From the NCBI GenBank assembly GCA_029287855.1, contig JARFQI010000071.1, positions 1 to 40,223 of the forward strand: a stretch of 40,223 bases of DNA. Direction: 5' to 3'. Origin of the DNA: Arenicellales bacterium. Its GTDB lineage: Bacteria > Pseudomonadota > Gammaproteobacteria > BMS3Bbin11. This document shows positions 25,748-33,405 of the stretch, in pieces. The notes beneath the pieces were generated by a model, which saw only the letters and a program-made list of their open reading frames with translations, was not told where the DNA came from and searched no databases. Numbering within the stretch: the stretch's first letter is position 1; each line of letters begins with the position of its first letter. The position numbers and the translations under genes are program-made.

Positions 25748-27609
25748 CAGCCTATACGATCCGCATGGTAACGCTGAGACAGTGATTCCTGCATCGTCTG
25801 AATGACCTTGAACGCATCTCTTAAGTGCGCCCGCTCAAGCCTCGACAATTGTTTCGGAGATAAAAAATTATCCGCTTTTTCTCCTTTTTTGATTTGTGCC
25901 GCCTGGTGCTCGATTCTTAGCTCGCCGATAAACTCATAGGCATCAAGAAGATTCGCAGCCCCATCCTTACTTAAAGATGGAGTCCCGGCAGCCTGTTTAA
26001 GGCGATCAATGGTACTCACCGCGGTAAGCCCTTCTGCCAGCGCATAAATCCTGGCCAGGTCTATAATTGGCACAATGCCGTTATGTTTCAGATCCAGTGT
26101 ATGTTTGTGTTCACCGTCGTCAATTAAGACAAAATCACGGAAGAATCCTAGCGGGGTCCTATGATGTAAAGCATTAACAGTCATCAGTGCAAGAAACAGC
26201 TGATTGTTTTTTGTCAGTTTGGATATTTTTTTCTGAATTTTGGTCAGTAGTTTTTTTTCTCCGTAAATCACACGGATGTCAAAGAAAATACTCGATAACA
26301 TTAGTGATTTTGGCTTCGGAGTATTGATCCACTTAGTAAAATAACCGGTCCAGACCTCTTGCGTCTGGCACCATTCCGGATTCATCGCCATGGCGTTGCC
26401 AGGACAATAAATAAAGCCACAGGCATCCAGACCGCCGCAAACATATTCAGCGAGTTGACTGAACCACCCGGCATCCTCAGGCTTCATCTCATTCGAGATG
26501 ATCAGGCCATTATCCTGGTCTGAATGAGAAGACTGCTCACGCCGGGCCTGTGACCCTGCTGCAACCCAGGCAAAGGGGACCGGCGCCGGTCCAAATTTCA
26601 TTTCTGCTAACTCAATCAGTCGTCGTGTGATTGCACTGCTGACAGCCGTTACCGCCCTGCCAACATGCTCCGCAGACCCTCCTGTGCTGACAATCTGCAA
26701 CTGCAGGTCAGGAATCATCTTACTGACTTCTGCTAAAGCTTCAACCGTCTCGGCACGACTTATTGAGCGGGTGATATGAACGGCATTTTTTCCCTCCTGC
26801 CGGATCAGGTCGGTTGCCGTAACAATACCCATAGGTTTTCCATCATCAATGACAGGTAGATGGTGAAAATTCTTGCGCGTCATCACCATCAGCGCATCAA
26901 ATGCCAGTGAATTGCTGCTCATGTGTATCGGATCAGCAGTCATGATGGCACTTACCAGAGAGTCAGGTGACAGTCCCTTTGCCAGGCAACGCGATCTAAT
27001 ATCGCGGTCAGTAATGATTCCTGCAAGTTTTCCTGCATCTGTAATAAGCAATGACGAAACGCCTTCTTCAGTCATTTTAACCGCCGCTTCATAAATTGAT
27101 GAATCATGCTCAATATCGATAATGTCTTCGCTTAATAGCTGACTCAACGGTGTGTTCATAAGCGTAGCGGTCTGTGACGCCTTTTGCTGTGAACTCCTTA
27201 CTGCATCATTCAATCTTCTATGGGGAGTATCTTTAAGAAATGCGACTACCTCAGGGTGCTTTGCAACGATATCAAACAGCACGCTGCAGGGAACAGAATA
27301 AACCAGGGTATCTTCTGTGGTCCTGGCTTCGAAAGTATTACGCCCTTCGTCTACACAGAAAGTGGTACATAATTCACCTTCAGTCAGCATGCCGTAGAGT
27401 TCATTGCCTGCGGTATAGAGTGACACTGAACCCTGCCGGATAACAAATAAAGATGAAGGGCTTTCGGTATCTACCGGCAGGGCGTTGCCTCTTCTTATAT
27501 ATCGAATCCCAATTTTACGCACAAGACTATTCAAAGCCTCTTCCGACAGTAAATCAAACGGTGGAACCTCTGCAAGGAAATCACGAATTTCCTGTAACTC
27601 TATTTCCAT
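25747..27609 (-). CDS. cNMP-binding, CBS and DUF294 nucleotidyltransferase-like signalling protein
   Basis: The 620-residue cytoplasmic protein has an N-terminal cyclic-nucleotide-binding domain (about 15-125), a pair of CBS domains (about 150-275; GVSSLLITDAGKLAGIITDRD and a second copy ending MGIVTATDLIR), a DUF294 nucleotidyltransferase domain (about 290-440), and a DUF294 C-terminal helical domain to residue 610. The transferase has GSQARREQ and SDQDNGLI, matching the G-S-x-A-R-x-E and D-x-D metal pattern of GlnD-like enzymes. It may modify a protein in response to nucleotide signals. Synteny with acetate transport and Acs suggests that pathway. The stop overlaps the exonuclease start (TGATG), and its own ATG overlaps the stop of the upstream gene (TAATG). 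Confidence 0.92.
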   Translation of the reverse strand: MEIELQEIRDFLAEVPPFDLLSEEALNSLVRKIGIRYIRRGNALPVDTESPSSLFVIRQGSVSLYTAGNELYGMLTEGELCTTFCVDEGRNTFEARTTEDTLVYSVPCSVLFDIVAKHPEVVAFLKDTPHRRLNDAVRSSQQKASQTATLMNTPLSQLLSEDIIDIEHDSSIYEAAVKMTEEGVSSLLITDAGKLAGIITDRDIRSRCLAKGLSPDSLVSAIMTADPIHMSSNSLAFDALMVMTRKNFHHLPVIDDGKPMGIVTATDLIRQEGKNAVHITRSISRAETVEALAEVSKMIPDLQLQIVSTGGSAEHVGRAVTAVSSAITRRLIELAEMKFGPAPVPFAWVAAGSQARREQSSHSDQDNGLIISNEMKPEDAGWFSQLAEYVCGGLDACGFIYCPGNAMAMNPEWCQTQEVWTGYFTKWINTPKPKSLMLSSIFFDIRVIYGEKKLLTKIQKKISKLTKNNQLFLALMTVNALHHRTPLGFFRDFVLIDDGEHKHTLDLKHNGIVPIIDLARIYALAEGLTAVSTIDRLKQAAGTPSLSKDGAANLLDAYEFIGELRIEHQAAQIKKGEKADNFLSPKQLSRLERAHLRDAFKVIQTMQESLSQRYHADRIG

Positions 27610-28085
27610 TAATTAGCCCCCCATGGCCCGGAATGTGATATTGGGAATTCTGCATAATACCTTTTCTGGTCTGTTTCCAATGCAATACGTATTAACAATT
27701 GATCATCGGCTTTAAGATTACTCAGCTGCCTGAGAGGTGCTATCCAGTGAGAAGAATCTGTAACTCTTTGCATCACCATACCTTGAGTTACTCTATCCGA
27801 TTGTGCAAGACCCATTGTTACACCGTCGAGATCACGATTTGAATCAATAAAAAAATGCCTGTCATCGGATTTCAAAGTAATCACCAGCCCGTCTTTTTTC
27901 AACATACAGGGCTCTTCTGGCATCCTGCAGTCTGACGCGAGTTTTAATTCATGGGCAACAGTGTTTTGCGCCTCAGAAGTCAGCAGTTCCTCTTCTTTAG
28001 ACGACTGGTAGAAATCAGCGGCGATAAAACCACCAATGAGTAAAAATGGAGCGATGATGGTTGCGGCTTTAATATGGGGTGTCAT
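27609..28085 (-). CDS. Hypothetical membrane-anchored protein
   Basis: I do not recognise this 158-residue protein. It has one N-terminal hydrophobic segment (about residues 7-25, IIAPFLLIGGFIAADFY) that should anchor it in the inner membrane with the rest in the periplasm. Two cysteines 7 residues apart (CRMPEEPC) could form a disulfide. The mature part is soluble, with mixed strands. Its TAA overlaps the ATG of the cNMP/CBS/DUF294 gene, so the three genes down to the exonuclease form one coupled unit. It might supply a membrane signal to that unit; this is only inferred from position. Confidence 0.78.
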   Translation of the reverse strand: MTPHIKAATIIAPFLLIGGFIAADFYQSSKEEELLTSEAQNTVAHELKLASDCRMPEEPCMLKKDGLVITLKSDDRHFFIDSNRDLDGVTMGLAQSDRVTQGMVMQRVTDSSHWIAPLRQLSNLKADDQLLIRIALETDQKRYYAEFPISHSGPWGAN

Positions 28086-28099
28086 GGAATAACGCTTTA

Positions 28100-28120
28100 A
28101 GTTTTAAGTTTTAAGTTTTT
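28100..28120 (+). repeat. Heptamer tandem repeat AGTTTT(A/T), three copies
   Basis: The units AGTTTTA, AGTTTTA and AGTTTTT follow each other without gaps, 15 bases upstream of the anchored-protein gene. A related two-copy array (AGTTTTC) occurs after cyaY. The repeated spacing of seven bases is unlikely to be ordinary AT-richness. Confidence 0.7.
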
Positions 28121-28121
28121 C

Positions 28122-28143
28122 ATGCTTCATATAGCTGAAGCAT
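28122..28143. repeat. 8-bp inverted repeat beside the heptamer array
   Basis: ATGCTTCA and TGAAGCAT are perfect reverse complements around a 6-base loop. It lies in the leader of the anchored-protein operon and could be an operator or hairpin. Confidence 0.5.
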
Positions 28144-28147
28144 AAAT

Positions 28148-28175
28148 GAAAAAGGCTCCCGAATGGGAGCCTTTT
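28148..28175 (-). terminator. Intrinsic terminator of the symporter operon
   Basis: A perfect 11-base stem (AAAAGGCTCCC with GGGAGCCTTTT) closes a 4-base loop, with a T-run on the minus strand. It lies 18 bases after the symporter stop codon and could work in both directions. Confidence 0.93.
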
Positions 28176-28192
28176 AATATCAACCGGGTAAA

Positions 28193-29974
28193 TTAATGTC
28201 CGGTTGCAGAGCCTGACCCAATAGGGACACGAATGTCTTCTACCAGATGCTGAATATGCTCTGGGGGTGGTGCTGTCATCTTTGACACAATAATTGCTAC
28301 GGTAAAGTTGACTACGGCACCTACTGCACCAAAGGCATTTGGTGAAATACCAAAGAACCAGTTAGCTCCCATGTCACCAAGGAAATCGGTGCCTGGGATA
28401 AACATGATGCCTTTGTGCTGGAACACATAGAGCATGGTTACACTAATGCCGGAAATCATTCCCCAGATTGCACCTGCACGGTTCATCTTCTTATTGAAGA
28501 TACCCATCATCAGGGCAGGGAAGATCGATGCAGCGGCGAGACCAAATGCAATGGCCACTGTTCCTGCGGCAAAATCTGGTGGATGCAGTCCGAAGTAACC
28601 CGCCATCCCGATAGCGCCTGCCATCGCAATTCGACCTGCCATCAATTCACTTTTCTCTGAGATAGATGGCATAAAGATACCCTTCAGCAGATCATGTGAG
28701 ATTGATGATGCAATGGCCAGCAACAAACCAGCAGCTGTTGATAGCGCTGCAGCAAGTCCACCGGCAACGACCAGAGCGATTACCCAGTTTGGTAGTTTGG
28801 CAATTTCCGGATTGGCAAGTACCATGATGTCACGGTCAACCTTGACCATTTCATTACCTTTCCAGCCAAATGACTCTGCCTTGGCAGCAAACTCTTCGTT
28901 TTTGTCATTATAATACTGGATCCTGCCGTCACCGTTTTTATCTTCATACTGCAGCAAACCGGTCGTTTCCCAGTTTTTCATCCACTGCGGACGTGCTTCG
29001 TAGCTGAGGTTTCCTTCAGGCGTACCAACTTCGCCTACCTGGATGGTTTCCATCAGGTTCAGACGAGCCATGGCGCCAACAGCTGGAGCAGTCGTATAAA
29101 GAATCGCAATAAAGACAAGCGCCCAGCCTGCAGTAGAACGGGCATCTTTTACTTTAGGAACGGTAAAGAAACGCATAATGACATGTGGCAGGCCGGCGGT
29201 ACCGATCATCAGTGTCAGGGTATAGACAAACATATTCAGTTTGCTGCCCATTACCTGCGTCGTGTACTGCTTAAAGCCAAGGTCAGTGACTACCAGGTCC
29301 AGCTTGTCCAGCATAGACATCGAACCATCTACCATATTAGAGCCAAGTCCGATCTGTGGCAATGCCACACCGGTCAAATGCATGGAAATAAATACAGCCG
29401 GAACTGTATAGGCAAAAATAAGGATGACGTACTGTGCTATCTGCGTATAGGTGATACCTTTCATGCCACCCATCACAGAATAGATGAAGACGATACCCAT
29501 ACCAATGTATAGGCCGGTGTCATAATCCGTTTCAAGGAAACGTGAAAAGGCAACGCCAATACCTTTCATCTGGCCGATAACATATGTTATCGATGCAAGA
29601 ATCAGACAGATAACGGCAACCACGCGTGCAGTTCTGGAATAGTAACGTTCTCCAATAAACTCCGGCACTGTGAACTTTCCGAATTTCCGCAAATATGGTG
29701 CTAGCAACATGGCCAGCAGTACATAGCCGCCGGTCCAGCCCATCAGGAATACAGATGCGCCATATCCATTGAAGGCGATGAGTCCTGCCATGGAAATAAA
29801 TGATGCGGCGGACATCCAGTCAGCTGCTGTGGCCATACCGTTTGCAACAGGATGAACACCCTTGCCTGCCACATAAAACTCACCGGTAGTGGCCGCTCTT
29901 GCCCAGAAGGCAATGCCGATATACACCGCAAAGGTGAATCCGACAACCGTGTAGGTTAATGTTTGAAGATCCAT
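28193..29974 (-). CDS. Sodium:solute symporter large subunit, VC_2705/ActP-like
   Basis: The 593-residue inner-membrane protein belongs to the SSS family, with about 13 membrane helices and the family motif region GGMKGITYTQIAQY. Pairing with a DUF4212 small subunit puts it in the VC_2705-type subfamily; the neighbouring acs makes acetate or a similar short carboxylate the likely substrate. An unusual hydrophilic loop near residues 330-375 holds DKNGDGRIQYYN (345-356), which fits the first nine positions of an EF-hand calcium loop but ends in Asn then Asp rather than Glu. The start lies 9 bases after the DUF4212 gene, with AAGGGGG upstream. Confidence 0.93.
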   Translation of the reverse strand: MDLQTLTYTVVGFTFAVYIGIAFWARAATTGEFYVAGKGVHPVANGMATAADWMSAASFISMAGLIAFNGYGASVFLMGWTGGYVLLAMLLAPYLRKFGKFTVPEFIGERYYSRTARVVAVICLILASITYVIGQMKGIGVAFSRFLETDYDTGLYIGMGIVFIYSVMGGMKGITYTQIAQYVILIFAYTVPAVFISMHLTGVALPQIGLGSNMVDGSMSMLDKLDLVVTDLGFKQYTTQVMGSKLNMFVYTLTLMIGTAGLPHVIMRFFTVPKVKDARSTAGWALVFIAILYTTAPAVGAMARLNLMETIQVGEVGTPEGNLSYEARPQWMKNWETTGLLQYEDKNGDGRIQYYNDKNEEFAAKAESFGWKGNEMVKVDRDIMVLANPEIAKLPNWVIALVVAGGLAAALSTAAGLLLAIASSISHDLLKGIFMPSISEKSELMAGRIAMAGAIGMAGYFGLHPPDFAAGTVAIAFGLAAASIFPALMMGIFNKKMNRAGAIWGMISGISVTMLYVFQHKGIMFIPGTDFLGDMGANWFFGISPNAFGAVGAVVNFTVAIIVSKMTAPPPEHIQHLVEDIRVPIGSGSATGH

Positions 29975-29983
29975 AATGCCCCC

Positions 29984-30235
29984 TTAACCTTCTTCTACGT
30001 TGAATTTCTTATCGAGCTGATTCATACGCCAGGCGTAGAAGAAGATCAAAAAGACAAACGTGTATATCGAACCCTGTTGTGCAAACCAGAAACCCAGTTT
30101 ATAACCACCCAGGCTGATGTTATTCAATGGTTCAGCTAGAATGATGCCGAACCCGAATGACACAATGAACCAGACGACAAGACATCCGGCAACCAGGCTT
30201 ATATTAGCCTTCCAGTACGCCTCTCTATCACTCAT
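29984..30235 (-). CDS. Symporter small subunit (DUF4212)
   Basis: This 83-residue membrane protein has two helices (about 12-34 and 48-70) and the family start MSDREAYWKANISLV. It ends in the basic-aromatic motif YAWRMNQLDKKF. Such proteins always precede an SSS symporter and are taken as its small subunit. The start at 30235 is chosen for the family N-terminus and the GAGAGGG ribosome site; an open frame reaches further upstream to 30292 without support. Confidence 0.93.
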   Translation of the reverse strand: MSDREAYWKANISLVAGCLVVWFIVSFGFGIILAEPLNNISLGGYKLGFWFAQQGSIYTFVFLIFFYAWRMNQLDKKFNVEEG

Positions 30236-30586
30236 AATATTATCCCTCTCTTGGTGCAGATGTTGTAAATACAGTAGTAAAAACTGTATCAAATAATAAA
30301 GATTATTTTTTATTAATCCTGTTTTACAGGATCAGCCGATTATAACTACTTATACCCAAATAACAATTGAAAATACGAATGAGTTAGCACCCTGAAATTT
30401 TCTGGGTTATGCCATCAGCAGAATCAAGTCGCTGAAAAAGCGCCTTGATATTACGTGCCACGTCTTATTCTACACAGCCACTTGAGACTTAATAATAGCA
30501 GGCGTAACCTGCACTCATCGAAAACTATAGTCACGCTTAATTAGTGAATCTGAAAACAACTTTTCACTCATGGCAACGGACAGAAA
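30236..30586. other. Intergenic region, 351 bases
   Basis: This stretch should contain the promoter of the symporter operon. A small hairpin ATCCTG-TTTTA-CAGGAT (30316-30332) is the only structure I noticed. No gene or RNA is supported. Confidence 0.4.
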
Positions 30587-31106
30587 GCACTACTAAAGCT
30601 GGTTCCGACTAGAATGCCATGTGATTCAAGCCTCGAGGAAATCATCAGGGCAATGCAGATTTTTCATGTTTAAACTGGTGAAATCTTGTTTATTCAGAGC
30701 GGTAATGAATCAGAAGCGGTTTATCTACTCCAAGGTGCAGTAGAATAACTTCCGGCAACCAGACTGGACCACGAGTTATCACATCAAATAACAATATGGC
30801 CCGCTATGCAATAGCTCAGTTAAAACCACCCATTCTACTACCAACAACACCCTCTACCACTACACGGAGTGACTATAATATCCTTGATCATATTGCCTTG
30901 ATGGACGATGGCAGTGTTATCAAAGTCATCGAGATGAATGCCGATGAAGATGCGGAGTAGGTGTTTAATCTCCTTTCTTCGCCCACTTTTGCCAAATTAC
31001 CACCAGCGAATGCTAATCAAACGTTAGCGCGTATGGTGAAATAGATGTTAAGGCGAACATGCTCATCATCACAATTCCGCTCCAGCTCATCTCTTTGACT
31101 CACTAG
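30587..31106 (+). pseudogene. Decayed gene for a protein with two cNMP-binding domains
   Basis: Three plus-strand frames must be joined to read the protein. The first segment gives LLKLVP, LEEIIRAMQIFHV, a stop (TAA 30671-30673), then TGEILFIQSGNE and AVYLLQGAVE: a textbook cyclic-nucleotide-binding beta-roll start. A different frame carries ARYAIAQLKPP, then a TAG (30958-30960) where a Trp would be expected, then LLSSPTFAKLPPANANQTL and an ARM, the start of a second cNMP domain. A third frame adds EIDVKANMLIIT. Two in-frame stops, two frameshifts and no start signal make it clearly dead. Living relatives are two-cNMP-domain proteins, sometimes with rhodanese or other partners. Confidence 0.72.
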
Positions 31107-31307
31107 GCGCATTTATATCAACGCTGCAGAATTACAGTTATCAACACCAGCAAATAGCTGTAGAAAGCATTTATAGTTCTTATTTGCTATCATAGGCGGA
31201 TGAACTCCCGCCAAATTACAAAGTATAGATAGTGTAGAGTTCATGGCCGTGGTGACTGACGAAGGCACCACATCTCCTAAAAATCCGAAATAACAGGAGG
31301 TCTTTTG

Positions 31308-31775
31308 ATGAAAAGACTTACACATTTGTTTGCAGCAGCAGTGATTGTCAGTGGTCTTACCCTGGTGCCTGTCGCTGATTCAGAAGCATGGTTCAATATG
31401 AATGGGCCATGGAATAACGGCTCTGGCTGGGGCGGCGGCCCGTGGAATAGTGGCTATGGTGGTGGCCCCTGGGGCGGCGGCCCGTGGAATAGTGGCTATG
31501 GTGGTGGCCCCTGGGGCGGCGGCGCACCATGGAATAGCGGCTGGGGCGGTGGACCTAACTGGGGTGGTGGTGGAATGCCGTGGAACAGCGGTTATGGTGG
31601 AAATCGCTACTACGGCGGTGCCCCTTACTACGGTGGCGGTGCTCCTTACTACGGTGGCGACTACGGTGGCGGCGCACCTTATTACGGCGGATACCCGAAC
31701 TACGGTGGAGATGTACCCGCTCCTGCTCCTGCACCTGAAGATCCTAAATACCCGGCTGTGACGCCTGTAGAGTAA
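31308..31775 (+). CDS. Secreted Gly/Trp/Tyr-rich repeat protein, sulfur-globule-protein-like
   Basis: The 155-residue product has a signal peptide of about 26 residues (ending DSEA before WFNMNGPW). It is followed by low-complexity repeats of Gly with Trp, Tyr, Pro, Asn and Ser: WGGGPWNSGYGGGP occurs twice exactly, followed by APYYGGG-type units and a Pro-rich acidic tail. The composition and export signal resemble the structural sulfur globule proteins of purple and other sulfur bacteria (Gly/Tyr-rich, exported), but Gly-rich secreted proteins of other types look similar. AGGAGG 7 bases upstream of the ATG predicts strong translation, and a strong terminator follows, as expected for an abundant structural protein. 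Confidence 0.75.
   Translation: MKRLTHLFAAAVIVSGLTLVPVADSEAWFNMNGPWNNGSGWGGGPWNSGYGGGPWGGGPWNSGYGGGPWGGGAPWNSGWGGGPNWGGGGMPWNSGYGGNRYYGGAPYYGGGAPYYGGDYGGGAPYYGGYPNYGGDVPAPAPAPEDPKYPAVTPVE
31428..31511 (+). repeat. Perfect 42-bp tandem duplication inside the Gly-rich gene
   Basis: Units 31428-31469 and 31470-31511 are identical and each encodes 14 residues. A third, diverged copy follows. Identity at synonymous positions suggests a recent duplication. Confidence 0.92.
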
Positions 31776-31806
31776 TTCCGCCTAAACAGGAACAAAGTAG
31801 CAACAA

Positions 31807-31834
31807 AAAGGGTCGCAAAATGCGGCCCTTTTTT
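31807..31834 (+). terminator. Bidirectional intrinsic terminator
   Basis: AAAGGGTCGCA pairs with TGCGGCCCTTT (one T-G wobble) around a 3-base loop, followed by a run of six T on the plus strand and preceded by five A. It ends the Gly-rich gene and probably also the TolC-like gene arriving from the other side. Confidence 0.93.
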
Positions 31835-31892
31835 CTGCTTTAGTGATCGCCTTGAAACATTCCGGTCAGCCCTTGAAATCTGAAGGCTTTAT

Positions 31893-33233
31893 TCATTCCA
31901 ACCAGCTATTAACGACCTCCAGGTCATTTACACTGAGGTTTCCTGCAACAAGTTTAAGCTGCAGGGTGCTGAGCATGAACTGATACTTTGCTTGTATGTA
32001 ATCTCTCTCCGAACCGTATAGATCACGCACAGCATCCAGCACTTCAACATTTGTATTGACGCCTGCCTGAAAGCCTTCACGCTTCGCTTCAACCGTACTG
32101 TTGCCTGCCTTTACCGCACTCTTCAGGGCCTGCAGACGACTGATGCCGCTTTTTAATGCCTGGTAGGCGGACCGTGATTGTCTGTCAACATTACGTCTTA
32201 TGCCCTCCTGATCTTGCAGCGCCGCCTGGTATAGTGCCCTGGCCTCTTTTGTCCCGGCGACGACACCCCAGCCCTGGATCAGAGGTATGCCAAGCTGCAA
32301 TCCGACGTCTGTATTTTCAGAAACCCGGCCTGAACCGCTCAGACTTCCATCAGCATCAATATTTGAGTGCCTAGCGACCAGGTCCAGCGTCGGCAGATGA
32401 CCTGCCTTTATACGGGCAACCTCTCTATCCGCAATTTCAACAGTTCGCTGCGCTGCCAGATAGTCCAGATTATTATTTAGCGAAGTCTCCACCCAGTAAT
32501 CAAGGTTGTCCGGCGACGGCGGGTCAAGGGGCGGTTTATCTTTCGCAATCACCTTTAACTCGCCGGGTTCTTGTCCGGTAAGTTCTTTTAAAGCAACCAG
32601 TGCATCGCGTAGAGAGAAATCAGCTTCAATGACGTTAGTCACTGCCAGACTATATCTAGATTCAGTGGCATAAAGGTTTGTTACCGTACCCAGCCCCACA
32701 TTCAGACGCTCTTTATCCAGTTCCAGTTGCTCAGCCAGGGCGTTTTTCTCAGCCTCAGAAACCCTGAGATTCTCCTGTGCGACCAGTGCCAGACCATAGA
32801 CACTAGCAACGCGATAAATTAATTCCTGCGTAGCCGCACTGAGGTCAAAAGCCGCCTTCTCGACATTAATTTTTGCCTGTTGATAGACTTGCCATGCGGG
32901 GGCGTCAAATAATGCCTGGCTAAATTCAACTGACCAGCTTTCAATATTGAAATCCGCTTCGCCATCCAGGCCAGGAATATCATCATTGCTGCTATTTTTC
33001 TGGTTTCGTCTATTGGTTCCTGCATCCGCACCAAGAAATGGCAGAAGCCCCGCTCTACCGACACCAAGGCGGGCATTTTCAGCATCATAAATATTAATTG
33101 CAGCTCTGTATTTCGGGTCCTGTTCGGCCGCCAGCTGATAGGTCGACATAATGTCATCAGACCAGGCATTTAGAGAGGCGAGCATAAGCGCCGGCAACAT
33201 CATCCTGCAGCCTATAATCCTTCTTTTTTTCAT
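31893..33233 (-). CDS. TolC family outer-membrane channel protein
   Basis: The 446-residue product has a signal peptide (about residues 1-25) and the TolC opening motif STYQLAAEQDPKYRAA. Two homologous halves of long helices and barrel strands follow, with YRVASVYGLALVAQENL at the end of the first repeat and a similar YQALKSGISRLQALKSAV in the second. The late motif GVNTNVEVLDAVRDLYGSE (here split) is diagnostic for type I secretion/efflux TolC proteins. It would form the outer-membrane exit duct for a secretion or efflux pump. No inner-membrane pump or adaptor gene is next to it. Length is normal. Confidence 0.93.
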   Translation of the reverse strand: MKKRRIIGCRMMLPALMLASLNAWSDDIMSTYQLAAEQDPKYRAAINIYDAENARLGVGRAGLLPFLGADAGTNRRNQKNSSNDDIPGLDGEADFNIESWSVEFSQALFDAPAWQVYQQAKINVEKAAFDLSAATQELIYRVASVYGLALVAQENLRVSEAEKNALAEQLELDKERLNVGLGTVTNLYATESRYSLAVTNVIEADFSLRDALVALKELTGQEPGELKVIAKDKPPLDPPSPDNLDYWVETSLNNNLDYLAAQRTVEIADREVARIKAGHLPTLDLVARHSNIDADGSLSGSGRVSENTDVGLQLGIPLIQGWGVVAGTKEARALYQAALQDQEGIRRNVDRQSRSAYQALKSGISRLQALKSAVKAGNSTVEAKREGFQAGVNTNVEVLDAVRDLYGSERDYIQAKYQFMLSTLQLKLVAGNLSVNDLEVVNSWLE

Positions 33234-33405
33234 AGTGTTACAACCTGATCAAATTGAGTTTTTCTTAATCTGAAATCAATATATTTCTAGTTCGGGTGAT
33301 TTTAAAAGCCCGCCCCGGGAATCGCGTACCTGGTAGCGGCTAATCAACACGGTGTAATAGTAAACATTATTTCCATCGAAATGATAGCATCTGATTGCGT
33401 GGATA

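Noticed and set aside
28097-28143. CRISPR-like short repeats
   Set aside because: The heptamers abut each other with no spacers, and there are no cas genes in the window.
31113-31325. 70-codon minus-strand frame upstream of the Gly-rich gene
   Set aside because: It overlaps the ribosome site and start of the Gly-rich gene and has no protein-like pattern.
31402-31761. Alternative plus-strand frame inside the Gly-rich gene
   Set aside because: It is an out-of-frame by-product of the GC-rich repeats, with no ribosome site, inside a gene with a clear signal peptide.
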